Positions 19,266 through 28,737 are shown, counted from the first letter of the stretch. The stretch: DNA of 33,537 bases from Roseburia sp. AM59-24XD (GCF_003478445.1 NZ_QUET01000032.1:1-33537), one strand, 5' to 3'. Program-made: numbers and translations. The notes: generated by a model not told the origin, from the letters alone.

Positions 19266-19922
19266 CTACGCCTTTAACAAGGACTCCGTATCCGCAGTCC
19301 ATCCGAAAATCGCCCCCTGCTGCGTGATCATCTGAAGAGAGGCCAGATGATCGGCACGATCATATGCCGCACTGGCATCCTTGATCAACAGACATTCGTA
19401 TCCTCGGTCGTTTGCCTCACGGATCGTGGTCTGCACACAGACATGCGTCGTTACACCGGTCACGATCAGCGATTCAATTCCCTTTTCCTGCAGATTATCT
19501 TCCAGGGCTGTCTTATAGAAAGAGCCCTTACCACATTTATGGATCACGATATCCTCTTCCTTCGGATAAAGCTCCGGCACAATGTCATTGCCCGGCTCCC
19601 CCTGGATCATGATCCGTCCCATCGGTCCCATATCACCAATCCCAGCGCCCTGCTTCTTCGAGCGGCGCAGCTTACTCGGTGGACAGTCCGACAGATCCGG
19701 CAGATGACCTTCCTTTGTATAGATCACCGGCATGCCAAGACTTCTGCAATGATCGATCACTTTACCAACCTGCGGTATAATTGCCGTCACCTCAGAAATG
19801 TCATTGCCAAGCATCTCTCCGAAGCCGCCGTGCTCGCAGAAATCTCTCTGCATATCGATCACAAGAAGTGCCGTCTTCTCCGGATCAAAGGTATATTCAT
19901 ATGGTTTTGCATCTACTATCAT
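19266..19922 (-). CDS. Isochorismatase-fold cysteine amidohydrolase (ureide hydrolase paralogue)
   Basis: This 218-residue hydrolase keeps the family triad: Asp23 in VIDMQRDFC, Lys129 in the segment before GKGSF, and Cys162 in GVTTHVCVQTT. It resembles the neighbouring biuret hydrolase-like protein along its length (EGHLPDLSDCP against [21 protein letters not shown] against [10 protein letters not shown]), so the two are paralogues. Differences near the active site, such as IHKCGKG instead of IDKPGKG and TTHVC instead of TTDVC, suggest another ureide substrate; triuret or a carbamoylated amide are candidates. The start follows AAAGGATG. It lies between the other hydrolase and the allophanate hydrolase genes. 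Confidence 0.8.
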   Translation of the reverse strand: MIVDAKPYEYTFDPEKTALLVIDMQRDFCEHGGFGEMLGNDISEVTAIIPQVGKVIDHCRSLGMPVIYTKEGHLPDLSDCPPSKLRRSKKQGAGIGDMGPMGRIMIQGEPGNDIVPELYPKEEDIVIHKCGKGSFYKTALEDNLQEKGIESLIVTGVTTHVCVQTTIREANDRGYECLLIKDASAAYDRADHLASLQMITQQGAIFGWTADTESLLKA

Positions 19923-19961
19923 TCCAATACATCCTTTCCTATGCCAACAAATCTTTTATTG

Positions 19962-20657
19962 CTATTCTCCTGCCAGCTTCTCCAACGCCTCAATCACACT
20001 TGCCGAGTCAGACACGGCACCAAAGACGCCACCCTGCATCGTGACCATTTTGATCGCTGCCTGATGATTGCCAAAATCAGTGGCTCCGGTGCAGTCCTCA
20101 AGAATCACACACTCAAAACCGCGGTCGTTTGCCTCGCGCATCGTTGTGTGAACACAGACATCCGTAGTGATTCCGGTCAGAATAATATTTTCAATGCCCT
20201 TCTGACGAAGGATCAGCTCCAGATCTGTCGCACAAAAGCTTCCCTTGCCCGGCTTGTCAATAATGATCTCGCCCTCCTTCGGATAAAGCTCCGGAATGAT
20301 ATCCCAGCCTTCTTCTCCACGGACAAGAATCCTTCCCTTCGGTCCCTTTGCGCCAATTTCCGCGCCGATCTGTGCGCTTCTCCAGCGCTTATTTTCCGGA
20401 AGATCCGACAGATCCGGACGATGCCCCTCTCTGGTGTGGATGATCGTCAGACCCTCCACCTTTCTGGCTGCCGCAAGCAGCCTTTTGATCGGCTCGATCG
20501 CACGCCTCGTCAGGGAAATATCATATCCCATGGCATCCACATAACCACCCTCTCCGCAGAAATCCGTCTGCATATCAATGATCATCAGTGCGGTGTTGTC
20601 TGCTCTGAGATCTCCGTTATAAGGCCACTTGTAAGGTTCCGAATTTATATACATCAT
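19962..20657 (-). CDS. biuH: Biuret amidohydrolase-like cysteine hydrolase
   Basis: The 231-residue product starts at ATG 20657 (or 20654) after AGAGGA; the longer frame from 20699 begins inside an intercistronic hairpin. The isochorismatase-fold triad is Asp28 ([10 protein letters not shown]), Lys135 (IDKPGKGSF) and Cys168 ([11 protein letters not shown]). The stretches [35 protein letters not shown] and [10 protein letters not shown] closely match what I recall of Rhizobium biuret hydrolase, including the spacing of Lys and Cys. That enzyme turns biuret into allophanate and ammonia, and allophanate hydrolase genes lie directly downstream here. The assignment is from memory of the family, without a search. 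Confidence 0.8.
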   Translation of the reverse strand: MMYINSEPYKWPYNGDLRADNTALMIIDMQTDFCGEGGYVDAMGYDISLTRRAIEPIKRLLAAARKVEGLTIIHTREGHRPDLSDLPENKRWRSAQIGAEIGAKGPKGRILVRGEEGWDIIPELYPKEGEIIIDKPGKGSFCATDLELILRQKGIENIILTGITTDVCVHTTMREANDRGFECVILEDCTGATDFGNHQAAIKMVTMQGGVFGAVSDSASVIEALEKLAGE

Positions 20658-20686
20658 AATCACCGTTCCTCTCTGTTTACGGGAAA

Positions 20687-20718
20687 AGCTGCCTCCCACA
20701 TTGTCATAAGAAGCAGCT
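20687..20718 (-). promoter_or_regulatory. Intercistronic hairpin between lipoprotein and hydrolase genes
   Basis: On the minus strand AGCTGCTTC pairs with GAGGCAGCT (one G-U pair, 9 pairs in all) around a loop of 14 bases, followed by TTTCCC. It lies between the BMP lipoprotein stop and the first hydrolase. The short T run makes it a possible partial terminator or RNA-stabilising stem that would give more lipoprotein than enzyme. Confidence 0.5.
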
Positions 20719-20738
20719 CCCCGATCTGAATTATTTCT

Positions 20739-21902
20739 TTATTTTGTGCTTCCGATCACACCATCGACCAGATAATCCATAGACTCGATCTCATCAATGG
20801 TCAGTGTCTGACCCTTCTTGCAGACGATATTGCCCTTCTGATCCTTGATCTCATCGCTGAATGGATTATAATCATCATTGATCATCTTATCCTTTTCCTC
20901 TTCGATCTTCTTCTGGGTATCCTCTGATACGCTCTTACCAAACGGAGCGATATCTACTACGCCCTCCTTCAGACCACCACGATATTTTCCATCATATTTG
21001 CTTCCGTCGAACTTACCGTCGATCGCAGTCTGTACCATATCGATGAACAGGTCATCCCAATGCCATACAGCACCGGTCAGCCATGTATTTGGTGCAAGCT
21101 CTGACGCATCTGCGTGATCGCCGACACAGTAAACACCCTTCTGCTCACAAAGCTCAACGATTGTCTTCGTACTGTCCTGATGCTGCGCGATAACATCAAT
21201 GCCCTTGTCGATCAATGTGTTGGCGGAGCTTGTCTGCAATGCAGGATCACTCCAGCTTCCGGTAAAGATGACAGAGGTTGTCGCATCCGGATTCACTGAT
21301 TTTGCACCCAGTTCAAAGGCGTTGATATTTGCAAGAACCTGTGGGATTGGGAAGGATGCCACGAAACCAAGCTTATTTGATTTTGTATTGGCACCTGCGG
21401 CGATACCACAAAGATAAAAGCTCTGCCAGATGGTTCCGAAATAGGTTCCAAGATTATCCATTGTCTTTAAACCGCCCTGATGGAAAAATGTAACATCCGG
21501 ATATTTCTTTGCCACATCCATTGCCGGCTCAAGATGTCCGTAGGATGTCGGGAAGAGCACGGTTGCACCCTTCTGGATCATCTGCTCCAGAGCTCTGGAT
21601 GCCTCCTCGGTCTCCGGTACATTTTCCTGACGCAGCACCTGAATCTGATCACCAAAATGCTTCTCAACGGCTACGCTGGCATTGTATGCCGCCTGATTGT
21701 ATCCGTAATCATCTTTTGCTCCGACAAAGATAAAACCTACGGTTGTTTTCTTGCTGTCTGTTTTCTCAGAGCTTGTTTTCGCAGAAGAATCCGCTTCACT
21801 GGAACTGTTTGTTCCACCGGTATTTCCGCAGCCCGCCATCGAAAATACCATGGCACCGCAGAGGACGACTGACATCAATTTTTTCCAGATTTTCTTTTTC
21901 AT
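20739..21902 (-). CDS. BMP-family substrate-binding lipoprotein
   Basis: The product is 387 residues with a lipoprotein signal (MKKKIWKKLMSVVLCGAMVF), lipobox MAGC and the lipidated Cys at 25. After a Ser-rich linker comes a BMP/PnrA-type binding domain: TVGFIFVGAKDDYGYNQAAY, KGATVLFPTSYGHLEP and QHQDSTKTIVELCEQKGVY. Members of this family bind nucleosides or purine-like compounds for BMP-type ABC importers. The permeases and ATPase are encoded just upstream, and degradative enzymes downstream, so the ligand is probably the ureide or purine derivative that the operon consumes. A hairpin follows the gene. Confidence 0.88.
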   Translation of the reverse strand: MKKKIWKKLMSVVLCGAMVFSMAGCGNTGGTNSSSEADSSAKTSSEKTDSKKTTVGFIFVGAKDDYGYNQAAYNASVAVEKHFGDQIQVLRQENVPETEEASRALEQMIQKGATVLFPTSYGHLEPAMDVAKKYPDVTFFHQGGLKTMDNLGTYFGTIWQSFYLCGIAAGANTKSNKLGFVASFPIPQVLANINAFELGAKSVNPDATTSVIFTGSWSDPALQTSSANTLIDKGIDVIAQHQDSTKTIVELCEQKGVYCVGDHADASELAPNTWLTGAVWHWDDLFIDMVQTAIDGKFDGSKYDGKYRGGLKEGVVDIAPFGKSVSEDTQKKIEEEKDKMINDDYNPFSDEIKDQKGNIVCKKGQTLTIDEIESMDYLVDGVIGSTK

Positions 21903-21941
21903 AGTGATTACCTCTCTTTTCTTAATTATTTATCTTAAGTT

Positions 21942-22856
21942 CTACGAATTCGCAGAGCTCTCAATAATCTTCTTTAATTCTGCAGGCATTGCCTGAACCT
22001 TCTTGCGGGATGCAAAGAACAATGCGCAGATTGTGAACAGATACGGAAACATCTGCAGGATGAATGTGGAAATATGAACGCCCTGTGCCTGCAGTAAAAG
22101 CTGCAACGCCTGTGCGCCACCGAAAATGTAGGCACCGATCATCGCTTTCTTCGGATGATATCCGGCAAGCACGACAAGCGCTACCGCGATAATGCCACGA
22201 CCGTTTGTCATATTTTCAATCCATGTATGTGTATAAGCAATGGCAAGCTGCGCTCCGCCGATCGCAGAGATCATACCGCCAAGCACGACACCAATATAAC
22301 GTAACAGCTTCGGGTTTGCACCATAGGCAAATACAACCTCCTCGTCCTCGCCGGTTGCCCGAAGTAACAATCCCAGTCTTGTCTTAAACAACAGATAACA
22401 AAGCAACGGACAGAGTATATAAGAAACATATACGAGAATGTCCTGATTAAACAGCGCTGTTCCTATGACCGGAATCCCGGACAGAACCGGAATCGGTATC
22501 ATGCTAAGTCCATCAATGGAAACGCTGACGTACTGCTGTCCCAGAAACGACGTAAGACCAAGCCCCAGAAACATGATCGTAAGACCTGTCGCAAGCTGAT
22601 TGGCTTTTCTGCCGATGACCAGGATCGCATGAAGCAGTGCAAGGACACCGCCACCGATTGCCGCCATCAAAATACCGAGAAGCGGGGACTTTGTGTGATA
22701 GGTACACACATATGCCGCAAGAGCTCCGACCACCATACAGCCTTCGGTGCCAAGGTTGATCACGCCCACACGCTCGGTTACCGTCTCACCGTAAATGCCA
22801 TAGAGAACGGAGGTACCACACTGGATTGCTCCAGATAATAAAGATGTTATGAACAT
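21942..22856 (-). CDS. ABC transporter permease 2 (nucleoside/BMP type)
   Basis: This 304-residue membrane protein belongs to the branched-chain/nucleoside permease superfamily. Its opening GETVTERVGVINLGTEGCMVVGAL is typical (ERxGVxNLGxEG), followed by about eight membrane segments and GANPKLLRYIGVVLGGMISAI, with GRGIIAVALVVLAGYHPKKAM near the end. The start overlaps the end of the preceding permease gene by ten bases, so the two are translationally coupled and probably form a heterodimeric channel. It serves the importer with the BMP lipoprotein, whose gene follows after 39 bases. Confidence 0.9.
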   Translation of the reverse strand: MFITSLLSGAIQCGTSVLYGIYGETVTERVGVINLGTEGCMVVGALAAYVCTYHTKSPLLGILMAAIGGGVLALLHAILVIGRKANQLATGLTIMFLGLGLTSFLGQQYVSVSIDGLSMIPIPVLSGIPVIGTALFNQDILVYVSYILCPLLCYLLFKTRLGLLLRATGEDEEVVFAYGANPKLLRYIGVVLGGMISAIGGAQLAIAYTHTWIENMTNGRGIIAVALVVLAGYHPKKAMIGAYIFGGAQALQLLLQAQGVHISTFILQMFPYLFTICALFFASRKKVQAMPAELKKIIESSANS

Positions 22857-23872
22857 TTCTTACGCCCCTTTCCTTTCCACAAAATGCCAAGTAAAACGAG
22901 TGCCATCAAAATCTTGGTTCCGGAGGATGGAAGACCACTGGACTGCTCCAACACGTTACCCGCTACACACAGGAATCCGATCACCACGGAGGTAATGATC
23001 GCTGCCAGCGGATTGTTCCATGCCATCCATGCTGCCAGGAAACCGTAATATCCATAATTTACGCCGGTTGTCGTACGAAGTCTTCCTTCAACTCCGGCAA
23101 TCTCTACCATACCTGCGATTCCGGAAATTGCACCGGAGATCAACATGGCAGCCATCTGGATCTTCGCCACTGAAAATCCTGCATGCTTTGCCGCCTCTGC
23201 ATTTCCGCCGATCACACGAAGCCGAAAGCCACAGGCGCTTTTCTTTAAAACAAGCCAGGTGACAATTGCCACCGCCACAGCACCGAAGATTCCGATGCTT
23301 ACACCAACATAGATCTCCGGCAGCCGGAGCTTATCTGCAATCTCCGGGGACATCGGCCAGCTGAAGGATTCCGGATCCTTGAGGATGCCATATACAAAGA
23401 AACTAACAATATCATATGCTATGTAATTCATAATTACCGTGGTCAGCGTTTCATTCATTCCCGCTTTGACCTTCATCAGTCCGGCAAGTCCGCTCCATAC
23501 CGCTCCACCAAGCGCTCCTGCCACAAGCATCAGAAGGATTCCAACCGGCCCCGGCATGGATTTTGCAACAAAGACCGCCACAAACGTTGCAAGCAGAGCA
23601 CCGATCGCGAGTTGTCCTTCCCCGCCGACATTGACCAGTCCTGCCTTGGCGGAGATCGCAGTCGCCACGGCAACCATAATGAATGGAGACGATTTCACAA
23701 CAACCTGCCCGATTCCGTAAGAATTACCCAGCGTGGACACGATCATATCCCCATAGATCTGAATGGGATTGACGCCCTGTGTCATCAGGAAAACGCCGAA
23801 TATTACGACCATCACTGCCAGCGCGAGCACTGTAAGCAACGCCTGTTTGATTGATTCCGTTTTATCTTTCAT
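22847..23872 (-). CDS. ABC transporter permease 1 (nucleoside/BMP type)
   Basis: The 341-residue product has about eight to ten membrane helices. Family marks are TAISAKAGLVNVGGEGQLAIGALLA near residue 75, LAGLMKVKAGMNETLTTVIMNYIA in the middle and GGNAEAAKHAGFSVAKIQMAAML. The start overlaps the ATPase gene by 11 bases and its end overlaps permease 2, so the transporter genes are tightly packed. It forms half of the channel of the BMP-type importer. Confidence 0.9.
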   Translation of the reverse strand: MKDKTESIKQALLTVLALAVMVVIFGVFLMTQGVNPIQIYGDMIVSTLGNSYGIGQVVVKSSPFIMVAVATAISAKAGLVNVGGEGQLAIGALLATFVAVFVAKSMPGPVGILLMLVAGALGGAVWSGLAGLMKVKAGMNETLTTVIMNYIAYDIVSFFVYGILKDPESFSWPMSPEIADKLRLPEIYVGVSIGIFGAVAVAIVTWLVLKKSACGFRLRVIGGNAEAAKHAGFSVAKIQMAAMLISGAISGIAGMVEIAGVEGRLRTTTGVNYGYYGFLAAWMAWNNPLAAIITSVVIGFLCVAGNVLEQSSGLPSSGTKILMALVLLGILWKGKGRKKCS

Positions 23873-25400
23873 GCTCTTTTCCTCCTATCATCAGATCTCC
23901 AATTTCCAGTGCCGATGTTGTCTTCGGATCTAACTTCTCCGTCAGGGTGTCCCCGCTGATCACGACAATACTGTCAGATACAGATAACAGCTCCTCCAGA
24001 TCCTCAGAAACAAGAAGAATGCTGCAGCCTTGATTTCTTAATTCCACCAATGTCTGATGAACCATCTCCACGGTTCCGACATCAAGTCCGCGGCTCGGAT
24101 AGCTTGCCAAAAGGATCTTCGGCTGCTTCATCACGGCTCTTGCCAGCATACAACGCTGTATATTTCCACCGGAAAGTGTCGCAAGCTCTCTTGTTTTCTC
24201 CGGAACACCAAGCTCCTTTACGGCTTTGGATGTGTCCATCTTATCGGTCAGATCCTTCCAGTTGATTCCAACCTTTTTATAGGAAATCTCCGGTCCGTTC
24301 AAAGCGAAATGCTCATAAATCTTCATTCCGGCGACGACATTATCTCTCTTTGGATCCTCCGATACAAGTGCCATTCCCGCTTCGATCCTGTCCCGGATCG
24401 AGGACTTTGTCATATCCTTGCCATCGATCGTAAGCTGTCCCATTTTCAGGACATTAACACCAAACAATGTCTCAAGAAGCTCCCGCTGTCCTCGTCCTGA
24501 GATTCCTGCCAGACCGATGATCTCGCCGGCTTTCATGGTCAGATTGCCGTGCCGGATCAACTCCCGGTGCTGTGCATTGTAGATGCTCATGTCCTTTCCT
24601 TCCAAAAGAACCTCTTCCTTTTCAAAGACCTTTTTCTGATCCTCATAATCGGTGTGGATCGTCACCTCGCCACCCATCATTTTCGAGATCAGCCGCTCCT
24701 GATCGTAGCCGTTCTCTTTCTCTTCCTTCTCAACGATCTCGCCGTGGCGAAGCACGGTGATCACATCGGAGCATGCCATAACCTCATGAAGCTTGTGAGT
24801 GATCAGAAGGATCGCATAACCGTCATCGCGCATAGACTGAAGCATTTTGATAAATTCCTGTGCCTCCTGCTGTGTCAGCACACTGGTTGGCTCATCAAAA
24901 ATCAGTACACGCATTTTTCCCATCATCAATACCTTGATGATCTCCACCCGCTGTCTTTGTCCCAGATCCATCTGACCGACCAGCATATCCGGATCAACCG
25001 GAATCTTATATTTCTGTGAGATCTCACAAATCTCCTTCTTGATCTCTTCCTTCGGACGTTTTCTTTTCTCCTTCGGAAGTGCCATCATGATATTTTCAAA
25101 CGCGGTAAATGCCGGGATGATCCGAAAGTCCTGAAACACCATACCGATGCCAAGCCGCATTGCGATCTGCGGCGTCATATGAACCCGTTCCCTGTCCACT
25201 AAGATTTCTCCCGATGTTGGCTTATATGTACCGTAAAGCATTTTCATCAATGTGCTTTTGCCGGCACCGTTTTCTCCAACGATCGACTGAATCTGTCCGG
25301 CATATACGGACAAGTTGATATTTTGATTTGCTACAAAATCACCAAACCGGATCTTCAATTGATTTGTCTTAATGATTGGATTAAATTTGTTTATCTTCAT
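23862..25400 (-). CDS. ABC transporter ATPase with two nucleotide-binding domains
   Basis: The 512-residue product has duplicated ATPase domains as in nucleoside and sugar importers. The first has Walker A GENGAGKST, signature-like MDLGQRQRVEI and Walker B VLIFDEPTSVLT. The second has the typical degenerate P-loop GISGRGQRELLE and signature LSGGNIQRCMLARA, with LLASYPSRGLDVG in place of a canonical Walker B; the missing acidic pair suggests that only the first site hydrolyses ATP well, as is common in this class. Its ATG overlaps the PucR stop (ATGA), so regulator and transporter are one transcript. Confidence 0.9.
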   Translation of the reverse strand: MKINKFNPIIKTNQLKIRFGDFVANQNINLSVYAGQIQSIVGENGAGKSTLMKMLYGTYKPTSGEILVDRERVHMTPQIAMRLGIGMVFQDFRIIPAFTAFENIMMALPKEKRKRPKEEIKKEICEISQKYKIPVDPDMLVGQMDLGQRQRVEIIKVLMMGKMRVLIFDEPTSVLTQQEAQEFIKMLQSMRDDGYAILLITHKLHEVMACSDVITVLRHGEIVEKEEKENGYDQERLISKMMGGEVTIHTDYEDQKKVFEKEEVLLEGKDMSIYNAQHRELIRHGNLTMKAGEIIGLAGISGRGQRELLETLFGVNVLKMGQLTIDGKDMTKSSIRDRIEAGMALVSEDPKRDNVVAGMKIYEHFALNGPEISYKKVGINWKDLTDKMDTSKAVKELGVPEKTRELATLSGGNIQRCMLARAVMKQPKILLASYPSRGLDVGTVEMVHQTLVELRNQGCSILLVSEDLEELLSVSDSIVVISGDTLTEKLDPKTTSALEIGDLMIGGKEHER

Positions 25401-27004
25401 CTTGCCGCCTCATTTCTATCTTTGAAATTCATGTTCCACAGTTTCAATGCAATCTGTAACTGCAACTGGATCTCCGCATCCCATTTCGGAAGTGCAAGCA
25501 GTTCCCTGATCTTCTCCATCCGGTAACTGATCGTGTTGTAATGCGTATACATACACGCTGCCGTTTCACGAAGATTTTGCTCTGTCCCAAAATAGGTACT
25601 CAGTGTTTCCAAAAGCTTTGTGTTATGCGCTGTGTCATATTCCCGGATCGGTTTTACAAAACGTTCCTCCATCCTGAGGATTTCCGGGTGTTCCATCGGA
25701 AGCAGTGACAGAACCGTGTAGCTTCCCAGATCCCGGTACCGGATCACTGCCCTTTTCAAATTGCAAAGTCCCGCGATCCGTTTGATCAGAAGTGCCTGTT
25801 GATATTCCTTTGCCAGAGAGGTGATCTCATCACCATCGCTGACATAGATGCATATATTTTCTGCCGGTATCTGCTGCTGCAGAAAATAGCGTTCAAACAA
25901 CTCCTCAAGGTGCTCCAGCTGCTTTTCATTCAGGATCAATACAATATTGTCCTCCAGCGTAACCACCAAAAATTTCTTTTCCCACTGCCGCATCAGAAAT
26001 TTCATCTGCTGCTCCCGCATCGGCCGCCATTCCTCTTTATTCAAAATCGCCACACCGTATTTACTTTGACTGTCGATCTGAATGTCTGCGTCTGCCGCAT
26101 ATTTGAGAATATCCTGCTGATAAACAAGAATTCCTTTGAGACAGTCGATCAGGAAATTGGCTTTATATTTTCTTGCCTGCTCCCGGATAATATGATAATT
26201 TCTAACCTGTATGAAAAGCATCTGCGCGACGTTTTCCAGGATTCCTGCCTCCACTCCGGAAATCGGTTCTCCCGTGATCAGATTTAAAAGCATACTGGAA
26301 AGATTCCGGTCATGCACCTCCATCGTGTACATTTTCACCTGCCGGTTTCTCAGTAACAGCTGGCTCATCTTGCCATCGGATGCCTTACTGCGGATCTTCT
26401 TACACACGTCATAATCAAGATCTCCCAGCCGCTCTTTTGCTCCGGGTGTCAGAAAACTTTTATTCATGGAATCAATGAGAAACAATGGAATGCCAAGCTC
26501 TTCCTCAATGCATTGCATTGTCTCAAGAATGTCTCTGCTTTGATTCATTTTCAGCAGAAGTGCCTCGGTCCTTTTCTGGATCTGCAAAAACAGATCGACA
26601 GATTTATTGGAAATTTTCTGAACCGCTTCATAAACCACATCCGCAAATACCGTGTCATCCGGCAGCTCGATCAGAAGCATATCCAATTCCCCGGCAATCG
26701 TAATGACCTCCTCCGGAATCGTCTGAATAAACCGTCTTGGCTTAATCGCAAATCCTGTGATATTTCGTTTTGCAAGCTTGCGAAGCAGTCGGATAAATTC
26801 TTCCAGATTATCTTTAAACGGAAATAATGTCGAAATAATGATCTCATCCTCCTCGACATATTTCTCAATGTCCGGCACCTCTAAGATGTTGACTTTGCCG
26901 ATCCTTCGATGAAGTGATTTCGGGGCAGATAACACTTTGGCGCCCTGAACGGCTGCCAGCTCCATAAATTCTTCACCGGTAATGTAACCAATACTTTTAT
27001 TCAT
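25397..27004 (-). CDS. PucR-family transcriptional regulator
   Basis: The 535-residue regulator has an N-terminal PucR domain (about 5-125: GYITGEEFMELAAVQGAKVL ... EELDMLLIELPDD-like end), a middle region, and a C-terminal PucR-type HTH (about 460-520: LLETLSTYFGTEQNLRETA, then HYNTISYRMEKIRELL). Such proteins sense purine-catabolic compounds and control their use. A strong AAGGAGG site precedes the ATG. As the first gene of the operon, it probably controls its own transporter and enzymes. The upstream region holds a terminator and phased direct repeats that may be its sites. Confidence 0.9.
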   Translation of the reverse strand: MNKSIGYITGEEFMELAAVQGAKVLSAPKSLHRRIGKVNILEVPDIEKYVEEDEIIISTLFPFKDNLEEFIRLLRKLAKRNITGFAIKPRRFIQTIPEEVITIAGELDMLLIELPDDTVFADVVYEAVQKISNKSVDLFLQIQKRTEALLLKMNQSRDILETMQCIEEELGIPLFLIDSMNKSFLTPGAKERLGDLDYDVCKKIRSKASDGKMSQLLLRNRQVKMYTMEVHDRNLSSMLLNLITGEPISGVEAGILENVAQMLFIQVRNYHIIREQARKYKANFLIDCLKGILVYQQDILKYAADADIQIDSQSKYGVAILNKEEWRPMREQQMKFLMRQWEKKFLVVTLEDNIVLILNEKQLEHLEELFERYFLQQQIPAENICIYVSDGDEITSLAKEYQQALLIKRIAGLCNLKRAVIRYRDLGSYTVLSLLPMEHPEILRMEERFVKPIREYDTAHNTKLLETLSTYFGTEQNLRETAACMYTHYNTISYRMEKIRELLALPKWDAEIQLQLQIALKLWNMNFKDRNEAAR

Positions 27005-27054
27005 GATCTGCCTCCTTACTTCACGAATTTCAAAGACGATACTGCAAGAATAAA

Positions 27055-27089
27055 ATCAAAAAGGCGCTACCAATGTCTTGGTAACGCCT
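27055..27089 (-). terminator. Strong intrinsic terminator upstream of pucR
   Basis: On the minus strand an 11-base stem, AAGGCGTTACC with GGTAGCGCCTT (27060-27070 with 27079-27089, one G-U pair), is followed by TTTTTGATTTT. On the plus strand the G-U position is a C-A mismatch, so it belongs to minus transcripts. It ends the symporter transcript before pucR; alternatively it is an attenuator in the pucR leader. Confidence 0.75.
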
Positions 27090-27148
27090 TCGTTATCTCG
27101 TGTTGTCTTTGATTGCTACTATCATACTATCTTCCCATGGTCGATACA

Positions 27149-27199
27149 TTGTGATGATGTAACAATGATTCGTATTTCTTTTTGTGATGTTGTAATAAT
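27149..27199. promoter_or_regulatory. Two direct repeats, 33 bases apart, upstream of pucR
   Basis: TTGTGATGATGTAACAAT at 27149-27166 and TTGTGATGTTGTAATAAT at 27182-27199 agree at 16 of 18 bases and start 33 bases apart, close to three helical turns. The first copy also contains the inverted repeat ATTGT...ACAAT. They lie in the 272-base gap between the symporter and pucR and look like a paired operator. The binding protein is unknown; PucR is the obvious candidate. Confidence 0.4.
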
Positions 27200-27276
27200 T
27201 TACGCTTACTATACTGCGTTTTCTTCGAATTTACAATATTTCTTTTCGCATAGTATGATACAGGCGGCAAACAGTA

Positions 27277-28226
27277 TCATTGTCCTTTTCCGGAATTATC
27301 GCACAGGATTTTTCCATACAGTGCTGCAAGCACCTGCTGAAACAGCGTGCCGATCAGCACCGGAAACAGCACCTCTCCCGGAAAGGATGTCGTGGCGATC
27401 ACCGCTCCCGCACTGATATTGCGCATACCTGCTCCGTACATCATCGAGATCTGCGTATCCCGGTCCTGTCCCATAAAACGGGCAATCCCCATTCCGACAA
27501 GGTAGCCGCCTGCAGCCAGACAGAGGATCAGCCCTGCCACCTCGAGCCGCTCTACCGTCATATGACGAACGTATGGTGCCACCCCGGAGGAATTGGAAGC
27601 GACGACAAAGATCAGTGCCATTTTTGAAAACGGCCCCAGCTTCTTCGGAAGTGTATCCTGCGCACGCCCCCTGCTGACCTCATTTAACGTCATTGCCACC
27701 AGTGCCGGCACCGCCACCATAAAGATCAACCGGCGGATCATATGTGTCATGTCGATCGTCACTCTGGAACCAACGAAAAGCCGCAGGGTAAGCGGGATCA
27801 GAAACGGTGCCAGAACCGTGTCGATCACGATCAACGCCAGCGTCAGTGCACTGTTGCCGCCATAGATCGTCACCCACATCATACTGACCACCGCCGTCGG
27901 AACCGCAAACTCCAAAACCATACCTGTCACCAGATTCGTATTATCCGGAAAGACCAGATTTCCAACACCGCATGCCACACCCGGGATCACAAGATGTAGC
28001 AGAAGCATGATAACAAGCAACGCCCATGGTGCCTTAAACACATTTGCCACATCGCGAAACCGGGATTTGAGTGCCCCCGTAAACGTAATAAAAGCAAAGA
28101 CATAGGCACATACGGCACTCCATGCTTTGCAATCTGCGGAAACAACACTCCAAACAGCAGGCAGGACGGCGTCACAAATGCCATCCAGCGCTCAATGAAA
28201 TCGTTGAATTTATAAAGTCCTTTCAT
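27277..28226 (-). pseudogene. Bile acid:sodium symporter-family transporter, frameshifted
   Basis: The first frame (start 28226, after AGGAAG) encodes the usual N-terminus FNDFIERWMAFVTPSCLLFG and reads to PYVPMS, then goes out of frame. The second frame resumes with FAFITFTGALKSRFRDVANV and continues through MANVFKAPWALLVIMLLLHL to the stop at 27277. Adding one T in the T run (AAA at 28096-28098 on the plus strand) restores a transporter of about 316 residues with roughly nine membrane segments, normal for the BASS/SBF superfamily. Members move bile acids, pantothenate, 2-keto acids or other organic anions with Na+. It follows the YaiI gene by 39 bases. Confidence 0.78.
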
Positions 28227-28265
28227 AATTAAATCGCTTCCTACTCTTTCTGTCTGTTTTCTCTG

Positions 28266-28721
28266 TCAAGTAATCTCCCGAAGCCTTGCCTGAACCAACC
28301 TTTCCAAAGAATCACGAAACCTCTCATCATCTTCCGCTGTCCGCTTTTTCGGACCCTTGATATGATTCTTGTGAGAGGAGCGGCGTGCCTTTCGGTTCAG
28401 ATGACGCTCCATCAGCATCTGATCGATATTCTCATTGGTGTACCACTTTCCGGACTGATGGATCGCCGCCGCACCCTTTCCAAGTGCCATCGCGGCTACA
28501 CCGTAATCCTGCGTCACCACGATATCATCCCTCTTGCAGAGGCTGATCAGCTTGAAATCAACGGCATCTGCCCCTGCTCCCACCACGATCACCTCACTGT
28601 AATCAGAGCGCAGCACATGGTTGGTATCACATAGAAGTGTCACCGGGATATGATGACTGCCTGCAATCTGCTCTACAATATCTACCACCGGACAGGCATC
28701 CGCGTCAACAAAAATTTTCAT
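28266..28721 (-). CDS. YaiI/YqxD family protein (DUF188)
   Basis: This 151-residue protein begins with the family hallmark MKIFVDADACPVVDIVEQIA and continues with LLCDTNHVLRSDY, VVTQDYGVAAMALGKGA and the basic tail of the family (RKARRSSHKNHIKGPKKRT). The fold is PIN-like with conserved Asp residues, so a nuclease role has been suggested, but function is not established. TTGGAGA precedes the ATG. It starts 16 bases after the 290-residue unknown gene and likely shares its transcript. Confidence 0.9.
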   Translation of the reverse strand: MKIFVDADACPVVDIVEQIAGSHHIPVTLLCDTNHVLRSDYSEVIVVGAGADAVDFKLISLCKRDDIVVTQDYGVAAMALGKGAAAIHQSGKWYTNENIDQMLMERHLNRKARRSSHKNHIKGPKKRTAEDDERFRDSLERLVQARLREIT

Positions 28722-28737
28722 GATCTTTCTCCAATAT

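Noticed and set aside
19347..20729. Plus-strand 460-residue open frame opposite the two hydrolase genes
   Set aside because: It is a mirror frame of two related genes, rich in His, Arg and Cys, and shows no family; its length reflects the codon use of the real genes.
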